The position numbers and the translations under genes are program-made. 64,000 nucleotides of DNA from Larix kaempferi (Eukaryota; Streptophyta; Pinopsida; Pinales; Pinaceae), in contig BSBM01000007.1 of the NCBI GenBank assembly GCA_027924585.1, positions 14,804,001 through 14,868,000 on the forward strand, given 5' to 3'. Every line of letters begins with the position of its first letter. Within the stretch, counting starts at the first letter, position 1. Below are positions 1 through 11,123 of the stretch, piece after piece. Under the pieces are notes generated by a model. The model made no database searches and was not told the origin of the DNA. It worked only from the letters and a program-made list of their open reading frames with translations.

Positions 1-235
1 ATAATAGAACACCCCACAAGATATTGGAAAACAAGACACCAGAAGAGGTCTTCTTTGGTAAGAAACCTGAAGTCATCCATCTCAGAATATTTGGTTGTCC
101 ATTATATACACATGTTCCAAAGGAAAAGAGGACAAAGCTAGATCCTTCAGGAAAGAAGGGTATCTTTGTGGGGTACAGTGAAAGCTCGAAGGCTTACAGA
201 ATATACTTTCCAGGGTTCAAGAAGATTGATGTTAG

Positions 236-981
236 TGTTAACACCCGAAAAGTGCTCACCATCTCATCTCCCTCATTACATGACTCATTTGTCCATATTT
301 CCTACCATATTTTCCTCCAAAACCTTAAAAAATCATTAAAAAGCCACCAAAAGGCCAAAAAACCTCTTTTTCCCCCCAAAATAATTTAAATTTCCTCCAA
401 AAATAGCAAAAACCCTCTAAAAGGGCCCTAAATTCCCAATAAATCAAATAAAATGGAATAAAAAAATATAAAAAAGAGGGGAAAAAGAAGCAAAAACCCT
501 ATACAATTGACCTAAACCATATGGTGCCCAAAACCATGGGTCAACACTCCACCACTAAAAACCTATAAATAGGTGATGGAGGCTCCCATTTCACATCCAC
601 AATCTTCCCTATCCTCACTCTGCCAAAATCACTCTCAAAACCCTAGCTTATCATTTGAGCTAGCTTTTCCCATTTGAGTGCCCCTTTTGGGCCATTATCC
701 AAACACCCTGGAGAAGGAGAAAGAACACATTGGAGCACGGAAGCAACCCTCCTGGACTACTGCAAGAGCTCCACAAACCTCAACACTGGAGGTAAATTTA
801 ATACAAAAAGGAAAATCTTTTTCATATTGTCATGTCTTTTTATTTATGTTAATGCTCATGCTAGGTTAAATTTCATATTGTTTTACTGCTTTAATTTACT
901 ATTTATTGAACTGCTGCTAATGAGGACGTTCTTCTTAGTAGGTGCTCATTTGCACAAGCTGGGGTGAAAACCCTAGATACA
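236..981 (+). mobile_element. Solo LTR inserted in copia integrase
   Basis: A 746 bp block begins TGTTAACACC and ends CTAGATACA, so it has TG...CA LTR termini. It sits between two parts of the copia integrase that join in frame when it is removed. The flanking pentamers are gttag (231-235) and gtcag (982-986): a 5 bp TSD with one difference. A TATA box on the + strand gives the orientation. There is no internal region, so this is a solo LTR left by LTR-LTR recombination. The superfamily is not certain. The small ORFs inside it are not genes. Confidence 0.88.
564..571 (+). promoter_or_regulatory. TATA box of the solo LTR
   Basis: TATAAATA in the context ACCTATAAATAGGTG, about 330 bp into the LTR, is the classical U3/R boundary signal of a plant LTR promoter. 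It points to + strand transcription. Confidence 0.7.
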
Positions 982-2971
982 GTCAGCAGGGATGTAACAT
1001 TTGATGAGGACTCAGCTTATATCAAATCAAGGAAGACACCTATTGAATATCATGAAGAACCAAAGGAAATCAGATTTAAAGATACCACTATGAATGAAGC
1101 AATTCCAGAAGCAACCCGTGAAATTGAAGATCCACAAGAACATATAGATCCACCCCATGAGAAGAACTATCACAAGAGGAAACCTGCATGGGCTAGAGAG
1201 ATCATCCAAGATGCAGAAAGACATGGTATTCCAGAAGAGGAACACAGAGAAAGGAAAAGGACAAGGTCACACACTAGCTATGTTTCCTTCCTCTGTGAAA
1301 TTATGAACAAAGAACCTTCCAGTTATGAAGAGGCAACAGAAAATAAAGAATGGAAGGATGCCATGGTTGAGGAATACCAATCAATCATGAAGAATGATGT
1401 TTGGGATGTGGTCCCAAGACCAGAAGGGAAGTCTGTTGTGACTTCCAAGTGGATCTATAAGATCAAGCATGCTATAGATGGTAGCATAGAGAAATACAAG
1501 GCAAGATTTGTAGCTCGTGGCTTCTCCCAGAAAGAGGGGATAGACTATGAAGAAACCTTTGCTCCTGTAGCCAGATACACTTCCATCAGAACAATACTTG
1601 CTATGGCTGTAGTGATGAAATGGAAGATACACCAGATGGATGTCAAGACAACTTTTTTGAATGGTGTAGTCGAAGAGGAAGTGTGTGTGTAGCAGCCACT
1701 TGGTTTTGAAACACATGACAGGGAGTCATATGTGTGCAGGTTGAATAAAGCCTTGTATGGATTGAAGCAAGCTCCTAGGACTTAGTATGGTAGGATGGAC
1801 AGTTTTCTATCCCGTTTGGGCTTTACCAAGAGTAAAGCAGATTCCAACCTATACTACATAGTTGAGGAAGGAAATCCTATGATTCTACTCTTGTATGTGG
1901 ATGACATGTTTGTTATGGGTGAGGATAGACTGATTGCCGACACGAAGAGGAAGCTTGCTGCCGAGTTCGAGATGAAGGACTTAGGGATGATGCAGTATTT
2001 TTTAGGCATGGAGGTGTGGCAAAGTATAGATGGGATCTTCCTTGGACAAGGGAAGTATGCAGTAGAGATCCTGAAGAGGTTCGGGATGATGGACTGCAAG
2101 GCCATGGCCACACCTATGGCATCGAACTTGAAGCTTCTATGTGATGCTTCATCTAAGCCAGTTGATGTCACTATGTATCATCAGATGATTGGGTCGTTGA
2201 TGTACCTGAAAAACACGAGACGAGATATTTGCTTTGCGGTGAACACATTGAGCCAATTCTTGATAGATCCGAGGAGTGTTCACCTGGTTGTTGTAAAGCA
2301 TATTCTGAGGTACCTGAAGGGTACAGTTGATTATGGGATCAAGTATGATTCGAATCAAAAGTTTAACCTATGGGGTTATGTTGATTCAAATTGGGCAGGC
2401 AGTGATGCAGATAGGAGGATCACATCTGGGTGCTGCTTCAATATGGGATCAGGTGTGATCTCTTGGTTTAGCAGGAAGCAGTCCTGTGTAGCACTAAGTA
2501 CAACTGAGGCAGAGTATGTTGCAGCTTATTTGGCTAGTTGTGAGGCAGTATGGCTCTCGAAGCTACTGTCTGAGCTATTTGATCTCCCATTGGAGGCTAC
2601 TGGTATCTTTTGTGACAACCAAAGTTGTGTGAAGCTATTTGAAAACTCGGTGTTCCATGACAGGTCGAAGCACATTGAGATCAAATATCACTATATCAGG
2701 GATATGGTGCAAAGAGGAGCAGTGAAGATCCTGTATGTTGTGATGGATGAGCAGGTTGTAGATGTTTTGACGAAATCACTAGCCAGAGTGAAGTTTGAGT
2801 ACTTCAGAGAGAGGCTTGGTGTTCTTTAGATTGATGACACGTTGAGGAAGAAGTGATGGACATATTTGCAGGAGCCATTCCAAGCATGGTGAGAGGAGGA
2901 TCCTTCACATGGCTGTGGATGTAAGCACTGGATGATGAGCATCAGGACGATGCTTCAGTTACTGCTCTGTA

Positions 2972-3175
2972 TATGCATCATGTTGGATGCTTTATATGAT
3001 TAGTTGGATCATATATTTGTATATGCATCATGTTGGATACGTGATATGATCAGGTGCATCATGTATTTGTGTATGTATCAGGTGGATACATTGTATGATC
3101 AAATGGATCATGTATTTGTGTATGTATCCGTTGGATACATTGTATGATCAGGTAGATCATGTATGATTATAGGTA
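2972..3175 (+). repeat. About 50 bp tandem repeat in copia 3' region
   Basis: Copies start near 2972, 3022, 3072 and 3121, each beginning TATGCATC or TATGTATC and running through GGATAC and GATCATGTATTTGTG. Degenerate half-copies continue to about 3370. It lies between the RNase H stop codon and the 87 bp repeat array and has no coding potential. Confidence 0.85.
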
Positions 3176-3397
3176 TCAGGTAGATACATGGTATGCATTA
3201 CGTGGATGCATTGCATGATCAGTATGATCATGGATGATGAGCTTCAGGATGTTGCTCTAGATGATATACATCAGGATGATGCTATGATGATGATCAAATT
3301 GATCATGTGAAGATGTACATCATGATGATGTATGGTGAGTATCAGGTTGATACTCCGTGGACATGGATAGGTTGTGCAAATGAGCATGTAAGTTTAC

Positions 3398-3830
3398 CTA
3401 GGAGATCCGATAGGTAGAGCTATGTGCTCATAATAGCTTGGGATGATCTTTCGAGGCATTGCTATGGGAGGACATGTAATATAGCCCTGGGATATCCGAC
3501 AAGTAGAGTTGTGTGCTCATAATAGCCTGGGATGTTCTTGCGAGGTTTTGTCCTATGACATATAATATAGCCCTGGGAGATCCGACAAGTAGAGCTATGT
3601 GCTCATAATAGCCTCGGATGCTCTTTCAAGGTTTTTCCATGACCACATGTAATATGGCCCTAGGAGATCCGACAGGTAGAGCTATGTGCTCATAACATCC
3701 TGGGATGCTCTTGTGAGGTTTTGTGGTGGGGTCACATGTAATATGTCCCTAGGAGATCCGACAAGTAGAGCTGTGTGCTTGTAATAGCCTGGGATTCTCT
3801 TGCTAGGATTTGTGACGCACGTAATAAGTC
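3398..3830 (+). repeat. About 87 bp tandem repeat in copia 3' region
   Basis: Five copies start near 3398, 3486, 3572, 3659 and 3748, with a decayed sixth near 3828. Each copy has GAGATCCGACA, AGTAGAGCTATGTGCTCATA, AGCCTGGGATG and ACATGTAATA. The spacing is 86-89 bp. The remaining 3' region (3831-4050) is non-coding. Confidence 0.88.
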
Positions 3831-4048
3831 CTGAGAATTCCATAGTATGGCTAGTGATGATGAAGACCTGCAGGTGGTGGGCCTACATCCAGTATGAAAA
3901 AGGACTGGCTCTGTAGAACTTCCTATGACGATTAGATCGAAGATTGATTGAGATAGCAGCAGCAGTGACGATGATGATGATCCAGTGACAATGATCCAGA
4001 GAAGAAGACTTGTGCTAGAAGATCTATGTCGAGAAATACCTTCCTAGT

Positions 4049-4058
4049 TAAGAGGGAG
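4049..4058 (+). other. Polypurine tract of copia element
   Basis: TAAGAGGGAG directly precedes the TG that opens the 3' LTR at 4059. This is the expected plus-strand priming site. Confidence 0.8.
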
Positions 4059-4630
4059 TGTTGATGTATATGTAACTTCGGAATGTATTTCACCTATGAA
4101 TATTGTACTCCTATAGAGATGGTATTATTCCTCTATACGGAAGTGTCGTCATTTGCATTGACAAGTGTCACAAGTGTTGTAACTTGTTGTGATGGGTTAT
4201 TAGACCACCCATTGAGGGGTCGGCCTGGATTAATGTAACCATGGGTTATTAGACTGAGTTAGACAAGTCAGCCCTACTAGTTTATTAGGCAAGTTAGGAC
4301 TAGTATAAATAGAAAGCGGGAGCTCTCTATTTGATCATCTCATTATTCACTTCTACATCACTCAGAAAGTGGCGCACTAGTGAGGAAGGAGGAGTAGCTT
4401 CTAGGAGAATACTATCTCTTGTACTTTGGTTGTATCATTGCTCTTTCTATCTCTGAGGAAGTTGTGGGGTTTTTCACCTTTATGGTTTTCCCCAGTGAAA
4501 CTCTGTGTGTCTATTGTCGCATGTATTTGCTTGGCGTGATTGATATGCATTGTTATACTTGATATGCTATACATGTTATTCTCTCAGTAAAGATCCTAGA
4601 GTATATTGAATTAATGTTAAAAAATTAACA
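4059..4630 (+). mobile_element. copia 3' LTR
   Basis: The 572 bp LTR begins TGTTGATGTATATG and ends AAAATTAACA, with inverted TGTT/AACA termini. It follows a polypurine tract. It contains TAGTATAAATAGAAAG (TATA box) and a pyrimidine-rich R/U5 section around 4400-4500. The next bases, gggtt, may be the TSD. Confidence 0.9.
4302..4312 (+). promoter_or_regulatory. TATA box of copia LTR
   Basis: AGTATAAATAG lies about 245 bp into the LTR, a normal position for the U3/R boundary. Confidence 0.7.
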
Positions 4631-4643
4631 GGGTTATATGCGA

Positions 4644-5700
4644 TTATGTCCCTATCTTCAGTTCTTCCAATTCTTCACTAACCCTTGATAATTCAGAAAA
4701 TTCATCAGATAGATGGGAATCATCTTTGATCTGTGTCTCCTCTTTGTGTAATGTAGTTTCTTTGAGTGGCGTTTCTTCTTTTGTTGACAGAAAAGGGTCT
4801 CCTTGTTCCTTTTCAAATTCCTTGGAGTCTTGTTGATCTAGGGGTGTTTGTCTTGACTCCTCTTCATACTTTTCCTCCTTTTCTCTTTCCTTCTCTTCCC
4901 TGATTTTTGACTCCTTTTTACGCCTCCTTCTCTTCCACTTAAATTCATATGCTCTAGTAGATGATGTTGTTGGTTTGTTAACAGAGGCATCTTTGGAATG
5001 CTTGATTTTCATCAGGGTTTCAGCCATGACTTCATTGTCATCTATTTCTAAGTCAATTTTTCTTTTGGACCCTGGCTGAGTGGCCATCTTCTTCACTTTC
5101 TGTCCTGTAATGGGAGTTGAGGCAAAAATTGGGGTTCCCTTCATTCTTTGTACATCATCTGTGGATATATGTATGAATTCCTCCTAGTAAAGTTCAGGGA
5201 CCTGGGCTTCCAACTCCTCGTAGAAAATTAAATTCATTAGCCAATGATGTGCCAGGGCATCCGCTTTCCCTTGTACCACCTTCCTAATCATCTCCCATAT
5301 GGACTATAATAAGTAAAAAGGAATGATGATGTTATTGTATTGCTTAATATGTCCTATGTTCCTTAAGAGATCTAGTATTTGGAAATGAAATGTGGGTATG
5401 TATATAATTCTACTAGTACAGGTGATGTACTTTAGGATGATAGAAGCAACTTTGTCCCAAGGTTCTGGCATGGTTTCCCTTTTCATCCTGTTTTTATCGT
5501 TGTCATAATGTTCTCCTTTTGCAAAGAATTTCTGCTTTTCCTTTATGTTGGCTTCCCTATCATCCTTACCCCAGTGTAAAACTTGAGGCATGCAAGTGTA
5601 TGTTGCTACTCTTTCTTCATTTAGGCGAATATGTAACCCTTTTACCCTTGTCACATACTCATCTTCTTTCAAATGCTTCAAGTTCTTAAAAAATTCGAGG
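4644..5700 (-). pseudogene. 3' extra ORF of G0 (unknown function)
   Basis: One minus-strand frame runs from EFFKNLKHLKEDEYVTRVKG (near 5696) to a stop at 4644. Stops lie between 5303 and 5145, including TAG after FYLL and after PELY. The N-terminal half resembles the globular region of extra ORFs found after integrase in plant Tat-type elements. The C-terminal half has a basic stretch (KWKRRRRKKES) and a run rich in Glu and Lys, probably helical and nucleic-acid binding or nuclear. The molecular function of these ORFs is unknown. The C-terminal end may have been cut by the copia insertion. Confidence 0.6.
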
Positions 5701-6410
5701 GCTACATCGTGGCTACATCCAAGTCATATCATTTTAAATTAGTGATGAAGGGAATCCAACCCGTAGTGCGGAGGATGGTCAGTACCTATGGTTGATCATA
5801 AATAGGGGAATGATCCTACGACTCACTTTTCTTAAACCCGACAGTCATTGTCTTAAAATATACTGAATAGATGAACAATATATGAACAAGTCGAAGGACC
5901 GAATGAACTTACTTGCATCATTACTCAGTCGAGAACCAGCTTCTTGTATGAAATCTTGTTTTCTCTTTGTCGTGTTTGCTCTCCCCTAAAGTATGTGTGT
6001 TTAAATGAATGTAGTTCGAACTTTTCCATTTACTTTCATTCTGCCTATGCCTTATTTCTCCATCATTTCTCTTGCGATATTGTTGATTTACATGGAGATC
6101 GTGGTGAGATACGAATACTCATGATTAATTATGCATTTTCATTCCCCCTTCTTCGCCATCTTATATTTTCATTTCCCGATTTGAATATGCAGTGATTACT
6201 TTGTATGGGTCGGTGGTCTTATCTTGCTCTGTGCGTCGCCTTCTTTCTAAAAATGAGTTGCCCTCAGCTTTGTGATTATACTTTCTGTAGGGGGAATATA
6301 TTTGATAGAATATGGAAATAATGAATTCAGTGGCTATATTTTGTGATTAGCGTACCTTGAGTGGCGACGTGGAGCTTTCTACTATGGAAAGTTGGGCATG
6401 TGCGGTTCCA
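5701..6410 (-). other. G0 spacer between integrase and extra ORF
   Basis: About 700 bp without a supportable gene. Scattered short ORFs on both strands show no recognised motif. Its position between INT and the extra ORF matches the spacer in G1. Confidence 0.5.
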
Positions 6411-6590
6411 TAATTATTTGAGTCTTGTCAATAGTTTTGTTTTCTTTTGTAGTAGTGAAGTATTTTTTCTTAGCAATTTTGTTGGTGTATTTTTCTTGTT
6501 GGGTTTGTTTCTTTTAGTTGCTAGCTCTTTTAATGTTTGGATTCCTTGCATGATAGTTGTTGTAGGCTCACTAGATAGTTGTCTTCCTGG

Positions 6591-6785
6591 CTTGATAGTT
6601 CGTTGCTGCTTGCATGTTGTTTGGTTGTCTTGCTTGACAGTTTGTTGTTGCTTGCTTGTTGTTTGGTTGCCTTGCTTGACAGTTTGTTGCTGGATCTTTT
6701 GATGGTTGTCTTCCTTGCTTGATATTTTGTTGTTGCTTGCTTGTTGTTTGGATATCTTGCTTGACAACTTGTTGCTGCCTCTTTT
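6591..6785 (-). repeat. 42 bp minisatellite, in frame on the minus strand
   Basis: Copies start at 6591, 6633, 6675, 6717 and 6759, exactly 42 bp apart, each opening CTTGAYAGTTYGTTGYTG on the + strand. 42 bp is 14 codons, so on the minus strand the array encodes a repeat rich in Asn, Gln, Lys and Ser in an open frame extending G0 integrase. A T-rich tract (6780-6850) adjoins it and reads as poly-Lys on the minus strand. Confidence 0.88.
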
Positions 6786-6929
6786 TTTTTTTCTCTTTTT
6801 GATATATTTTTCTTTCTTCTTCTTCTTATTTTTTTTCTTATTTTTTTTCGAGAAGAAGTGCTCATTTGAAGTGGAGGACATCCAGGTCCTCTTTAGCATG
6901 AGATATTTCTTATATAGTGTTTGTGTGAA

Positions 6930-8075
6930 CTCCTCTTTAGACTGAGGTTTCTTGTACAATTTGTGTCTATGTCCATTGGCTAGAATTGGAAATTCTCTGT
7001 CATCTATTGTTTTAATTCCGACAGCTCCATTGTTGAAGATTGTGCTATGTTGTATGGTACTAGCCACCATGTTGTGAGTTCGCCTTTGAATTTATGGAAT
7101 CTAGATTCATATAATAATGACAGTCTCCTTTGCTGAATTTTTTTCCTTTATGTTCTTTTCACACCATTGTTTCCTTTGTTGTTGGATGATCTCAGTGTAA
7201 GATAGAGCTTGTCATCGGTGTTCATCTAGCTGGTTTAATTGGATAATGTGATATTTTTCAATCGTTGAAAGTTGCATGTTTAATTGAGTTTCTATTTGTA
7301 GTGTCTTGATTTCAAATTCAATGGGTAACATAACATTTTTTCCATGTACAATTTCATATGGAGTAAAACTAGTGGTTGTTTTCCATGTTGTGTTGTAAGC
7401 CTAGATTGCTTCATTCAACCTATCTACCCAATCTCTTTTATGTAATTGTATTGTCTTTGTTAGAATTTTCTCAAGATCCCTGTTTGTGACCTCAAATTTC
7501 CCATTAGCCTGTGGGTGGTAGGATGAATATTTCTTATGCTTTAACTTGTTTCTTTCGAGGATCTCTTCAATGAGGTTTGAGGTAAACTATGTTCCTTAAG
7601 TAGAAACTAGTTCTCCGGGGACTCCAAATCTGTGGAATATGTGTTCTGTGAAGAACTTTGCCACACTGTTTTCATCAGCAGTAGCAAGTGGTGTAACTTC
7701 TTCCCACTTAGTAAGGTAGTCTGTACATACTAAGATGTATTTCTTTTGATTAGATGGTGTATTGAATGGGCCAACGAAGCCAAACCCCCATTTTTCAAAG
7801 GGTTTCAATGATACTTAAGTATGTAGAGGCATTTCATATATTTGTGTGGGTTTTCCCATTCTTTGGCAGTCATCACAATGTGATACATACTCTTGAGTGT
7901 ATTTGTGTAGTGTGGGGTAGTAGTATCATGTTTGAAGTATTTTATAACCTATTATTTTTTCTACATAATGGCCTCCACAATGCTCATTGTGAGTAGTGAT
8001 GAGTCCCTGATATAGGTATTCCTTAGACTACATTATGCCACACCTTAGCAATGGAATGATAAAAACGCACTCCTT
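6930..8075 (-). pseudogene. G0 integrase
   Basis: The zinc-binding region near 7990-7850 reads EHCGGHY, then CDDCQRMGKP. The core begins KPFEKWGFGFVGPF, where the first catalytic Asp expected before FVGP is Gly. CTDYLTKWEEV and HRFGVPGE follow (7808-7596). Then come a stop, SYHPQANGKFE (catalytic Glu context) and C-terminal sequences ending GAVGIKTIDD and NGHRHKLYKKP near 7000. Several stops and frameshifts are present. No chromodomain follows. The closest relative in the window is G1 integrase (shared TKTIQLH, TPYE, LPIEF, NGHR.LY). Confidence 0.85.
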
Positions 8076-8176
8076 TATGTAAGGGAGAAGGCAATTTAAT
8101 TGATAATGAGATGGAATGAGTTAGTTATTATTATTTATTATGTTTTAGAATATTTTATTTAAACTAATCATATGAA

Positions 8177-11071
8177 TGTTGGTTGTTTTATTGTCTTAAT
8201 GAATCGCCAAATATTTAATTATCGACCGGGGTTGGTAATCGTAGAGTTGTGGAAAAGTATATGCTGAGGTAGAAGGGTACCGAAGACATCGACTCGACAG
8301 ACCTTAGAAATTTTTAATACTGAAAAGATCGAAAGATCTTTCAAAATGAAAAACCCAGTCAAACTTCAGAAATACAACTACTAAGCTGATTAGACCTAAC
8401 CAAACCAATAAATCATAATAGTATCGATCTATACTACTCTACTCTATGAACAGTAATTGACAAGATAAAAAAAATACTATTCTAAGAAACAAGCCTTGAT
8501 CAAAAGAAAACTACTCTTATGAAAATGTAAACTACTAATCAATTATTCAAACTCTAATCTAAGAATTAGAAAGACTAGCTACTATGTAATAACTATGAAC
8601 AAGTTCAGAAACCTATCTATGAAGTGATGAACAGTTTACAACTAACTATATAAAGACAAGAAACTATACTATCTTGAGTAAGATTACAATTAATTAATGA
8701 ACCTAAGAAATTCAACAGTTGAACTACTCATGTATTTAACAAATACTCAAAACTAAGCTAAGCTACCTAATTCCACTCTTCTTGAGGATTTTGAGGAAAT
8801 GTATCAAATGTGATAGGAACTAGATAAAACGTATCGAAATGACTTTCAAATGCGATAGAGAAACAAAACAGAAGTAAATCTAATTTAACCTCTGCAGAAA
8901 GATGCAAGCTAAAAAGTGACCAATTACAAGTGATTTTAAACATTGTAATCTATTTTTTATCCATAAGCAAATGACACTTAAAAACTAGCTATAGTACTTG
9001 AAATAAAATGTTTATTAACAAAAGTACAAATCCTAAGTTATTTGGTCTTTAATGACTATTTTGAAATGCCTATCTAGCTCATGCAAATGCCTATTAACAT
9101 CAAATGATACCTATCAATACTTCAAACTAGTTTATGAAATATTAACTGCAAGAAAAGCAAACTAAACTAAGTACAAGACAAGAACTTAAATGAATGAAAT
9201 CAATATTAACTTGTAATCAAAACCTACAGCAGAAAAACAAGATGTTCTTATGCTATCCTTACTACAAATCAAACTATAATCTATGACAAATATGAACGTG
9301 CAATAAAGATGATCTATAACTTGAGAAGTAAACCTATATTAAACTAAGTTATGAAAACTCTTAGATATTGAAAACTAATGCATCTATATTAAACACACAT
9401 GAACTTATTAAACTTGGATTGAGACTAGTTCCTAGTTTATTCTATCTGCAGAAATGAAAGAACTTGAAACAATGAAATTAAACCAAATCAAAACACTATG
9501 TAAATAAAAGTGAAAGACTAATTATAAACTTGAATGAAAACTGGGAATGGAATACTGAACTAATTCAGAAATAAAACAAAGTGAGATTTAACAAAGTCAA
9601 TGATAACATTGTAAAGAAGTTTAAGCTAATCTAGGTCCTAGGCTTGAAAGTAAGTGAAAGCAACTCATAAACTATCTAAATCATAAGCAAAAGACATTTA
9701 TACTGCTTCTACTTAAACCAAAACTATTTCTCATTTTAACAGTAAAACATATGCTTAATGTAAATGAATTTCATTATTAATAAAACTGAAATGGTTAACC
9801 TATGTGTAAATGTAAAATGAGATATGAAATGTTAAGGGTGGATTCAAATCCCAAACTAGCTACAGAATGTGATGAAGTACTGGAAAATCAACCTATATCC
9901 TAGATAACTATCTATGCATAAAATGATATACTAGCAATTCTGGAAATGACTGCAAATTCTGGAAAATTCTGTCTAAATGCGAATGAAAGGCTGAAAAAAG
10001 GTCTGAAAGGCAGTTTGAACGGATGATGCCAATGGCCGGCTGAATGGATTCTGAAGGCATAAATTGCATAAAAACACAGGAAATTTATATGTTATAAACA
10101 GTAAAGTGTCATCTACATGAAATCGAACTACTTGCTTGCAGAAACGAAATGACTTACAGGAAAACATAATAGATACATGCAAAAACGAAATGACTTAGCT
10201 GCAAATGTAAAAAGAAACTATTGTATATACACAAATGGAACCTCTGATTGTTGAGGGGCCCTTCTCAGCAACAGGGGTTTATCTCTTAAGCTACTTAGTC
10301 ACCAGTCATTAACAGAAAAATAAAATGATCATCAACAGTTGAAATATAGTCTTTCTATTAAACTGAAGCAGAGCTTGTACAACATTTCTCTTCTATCTCT
10401 AAGTCTATATTTCTAACTATGTCTCGTTTCTCAACCTGAGATGTCTTTATATAATGTTTACAAAGAGAGAGCAGGTCGACCCTTTAAGTGGTCGATCGCT
10501 CTAAAAATAGAGGGTCTTTTATTGCTGCAACAATGGTCCATTACAACGGATAGGCCATCTTCCTGATTCCATCTGTGTTGGTTCCTTTCACGTGAACAGT
10601 TGGTGCATTGGCAAGCTGGGAGAGTGAGCACGTGGATCTTCTCGAACAAGGGCTCATGAACAATAAGGGCCACATCGCCAATAGAACCCACGTCATGGTT
10701 TTTTCCTTTAATGCCCCAGAATATGCTAACCAACGAATCTGAGGGTGCGAACGGAGGTGTGAACGATGGTCCAAATGCAACTGGGCGTCTTGGACATGAA
10801 TGCGCGTTTGAATGAGAGTACGTTTGAAAACCATAACCTGCAGAATGAAGTGTATGTTCCAAGTAGGTCGAGAAATGCTAAATTATTGTTAATAAACCAC
10901 AAAATGATGATAATCAATCAAGATTCATGCAATATTAAAATATATTCATACCTGATTTCCAAGGGTGGTCTGAATGGAAAGAAATATGACTTATCATATA
11001 AAAAATGGTGAAAATAATGCCAACAGAGCGTATTCAATGATAAAAAATGATGACAAAATTGGGCATCAACA
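8177..11071 (-). mobile_element. G1 LTR-A (distal LTR)
   Basis: A 2.9 kb LTR read on the minus strand. It starts TGTTGATGCCC immediately after a PPT and ends CAACCAACA at 8177, so the ends are inverted TGTTG/CAACA. A minus-strand TATA box lies about 620 bp in. The remaining 2.2 kb (R/U5) is AT-rich and non-coding. It is homologous along its length to LTR-B. The short ORFs at 9973-10917 are not supported as genes. Confidence 0.78.
10446..10454 (-). promoter_or_regulatory. TATA box of LTR-A
   Basis: Minus-strand TATATAAAG, at the same place as a TATA-like motif in LTR-B and directly after a conserved gtcgac-containing segment. Confidence 0.6.
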
Positions 11072-11083
11072 CTCCCCCAAACC
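11072..11083 (-). other. Polypurine tract before LTR-A
   Basis: Minus-strand GGTTTGGGGGAG abuts the LTR start TGTTGATG. It lies about 40 bp after the extra ORF stop codon. Confidence 0.85.
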
Positions 11084-11123
11084 AGAGATATGCCAGGTCC
11101 CACTGAGCAAAGCAGAGAAGAAG

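Larger units (their letters stand above)
3..2829 (+). pseudogene. copia pol: integrase C-terminus, RT, RNase H
   Basis: Integrase C-terminal part is at 3-235 (FGCPLYTHVPKEKRTKLDP, GIFVGYSESSKAYRIY). The frame is then broken by an inserted LTR and resumes at about 985 with SRDVTFDEDSAY. RT follows: SKWIYKIK, ARGFSQKEGIDYEETFAPV, then LLYVDDMFVMG with the catalytic YVDD intact near 1890-1920. RNase H is at about 2370-2800 with STTEAEYVA, the DNQS motif and the final VLTKSLARVKFEYFRERLG. Two in-frame TAG stops interrupt RT, at 1690-1692 before QPLGFE and at 1783-1785, where relatives have Trp in APRxWYGRMD. Removing the inserted LTR would leave the reading frame almost continuous, so the copy was coding-competent before the insertion and point decay. 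Confidence 0.93.
1..4630 (+). mobile_element. Ty1/copia retrotransposon, 3' part
   Basis: The window opens inside copia integrase and runs through RT, RNase H, a repeat-rich 3' region, a polypurine tract and a complete 3' LTR. Gag, protease and the 5' LTR lie outside. The order INT before RT is diagnostic of Ty1/copia. The element ends at 4630, next to the C-terminal end of a gypsy extra ORF on the other strand, so it probably inserted there. The TSD cannot be checked because the 5' end is missing. Two in-frame TAG codons and a solo-LTR insertion show it is dead. Confidence 0.93.
4631..8176 (-). mobile_element. Ty3/gypsy element G0, 3' part
   Basis: On the minus strand this holds integrase (about 8075-6930), a low-complexity minisatellite tail, a 600 bp spacer and an extra ORF (5700-4644). 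It is cut at 8176 by LTR-A of G1 and at 4631 by the copia LTR. No G0 LTR is visible. The order INT then extra ORF resembles the Tat lineage of Ty3/gypsy. Confidence 0.75.

Noticed and set aside
6706-6945. Hydrophobic Phe/Leu-rich plus-strand ORF resembling a membrane protein
   Set aside because: Translation of a T-rich tract and minisatellite; the real frame is G0 integrase on the other strand.
10458-10917. Overlapping minus-strand ORFs of 60-134 residues near the LTR-A TATA box
   Set aside because: No domain, not conserved in frame in LTR-B, and located in U3/R.
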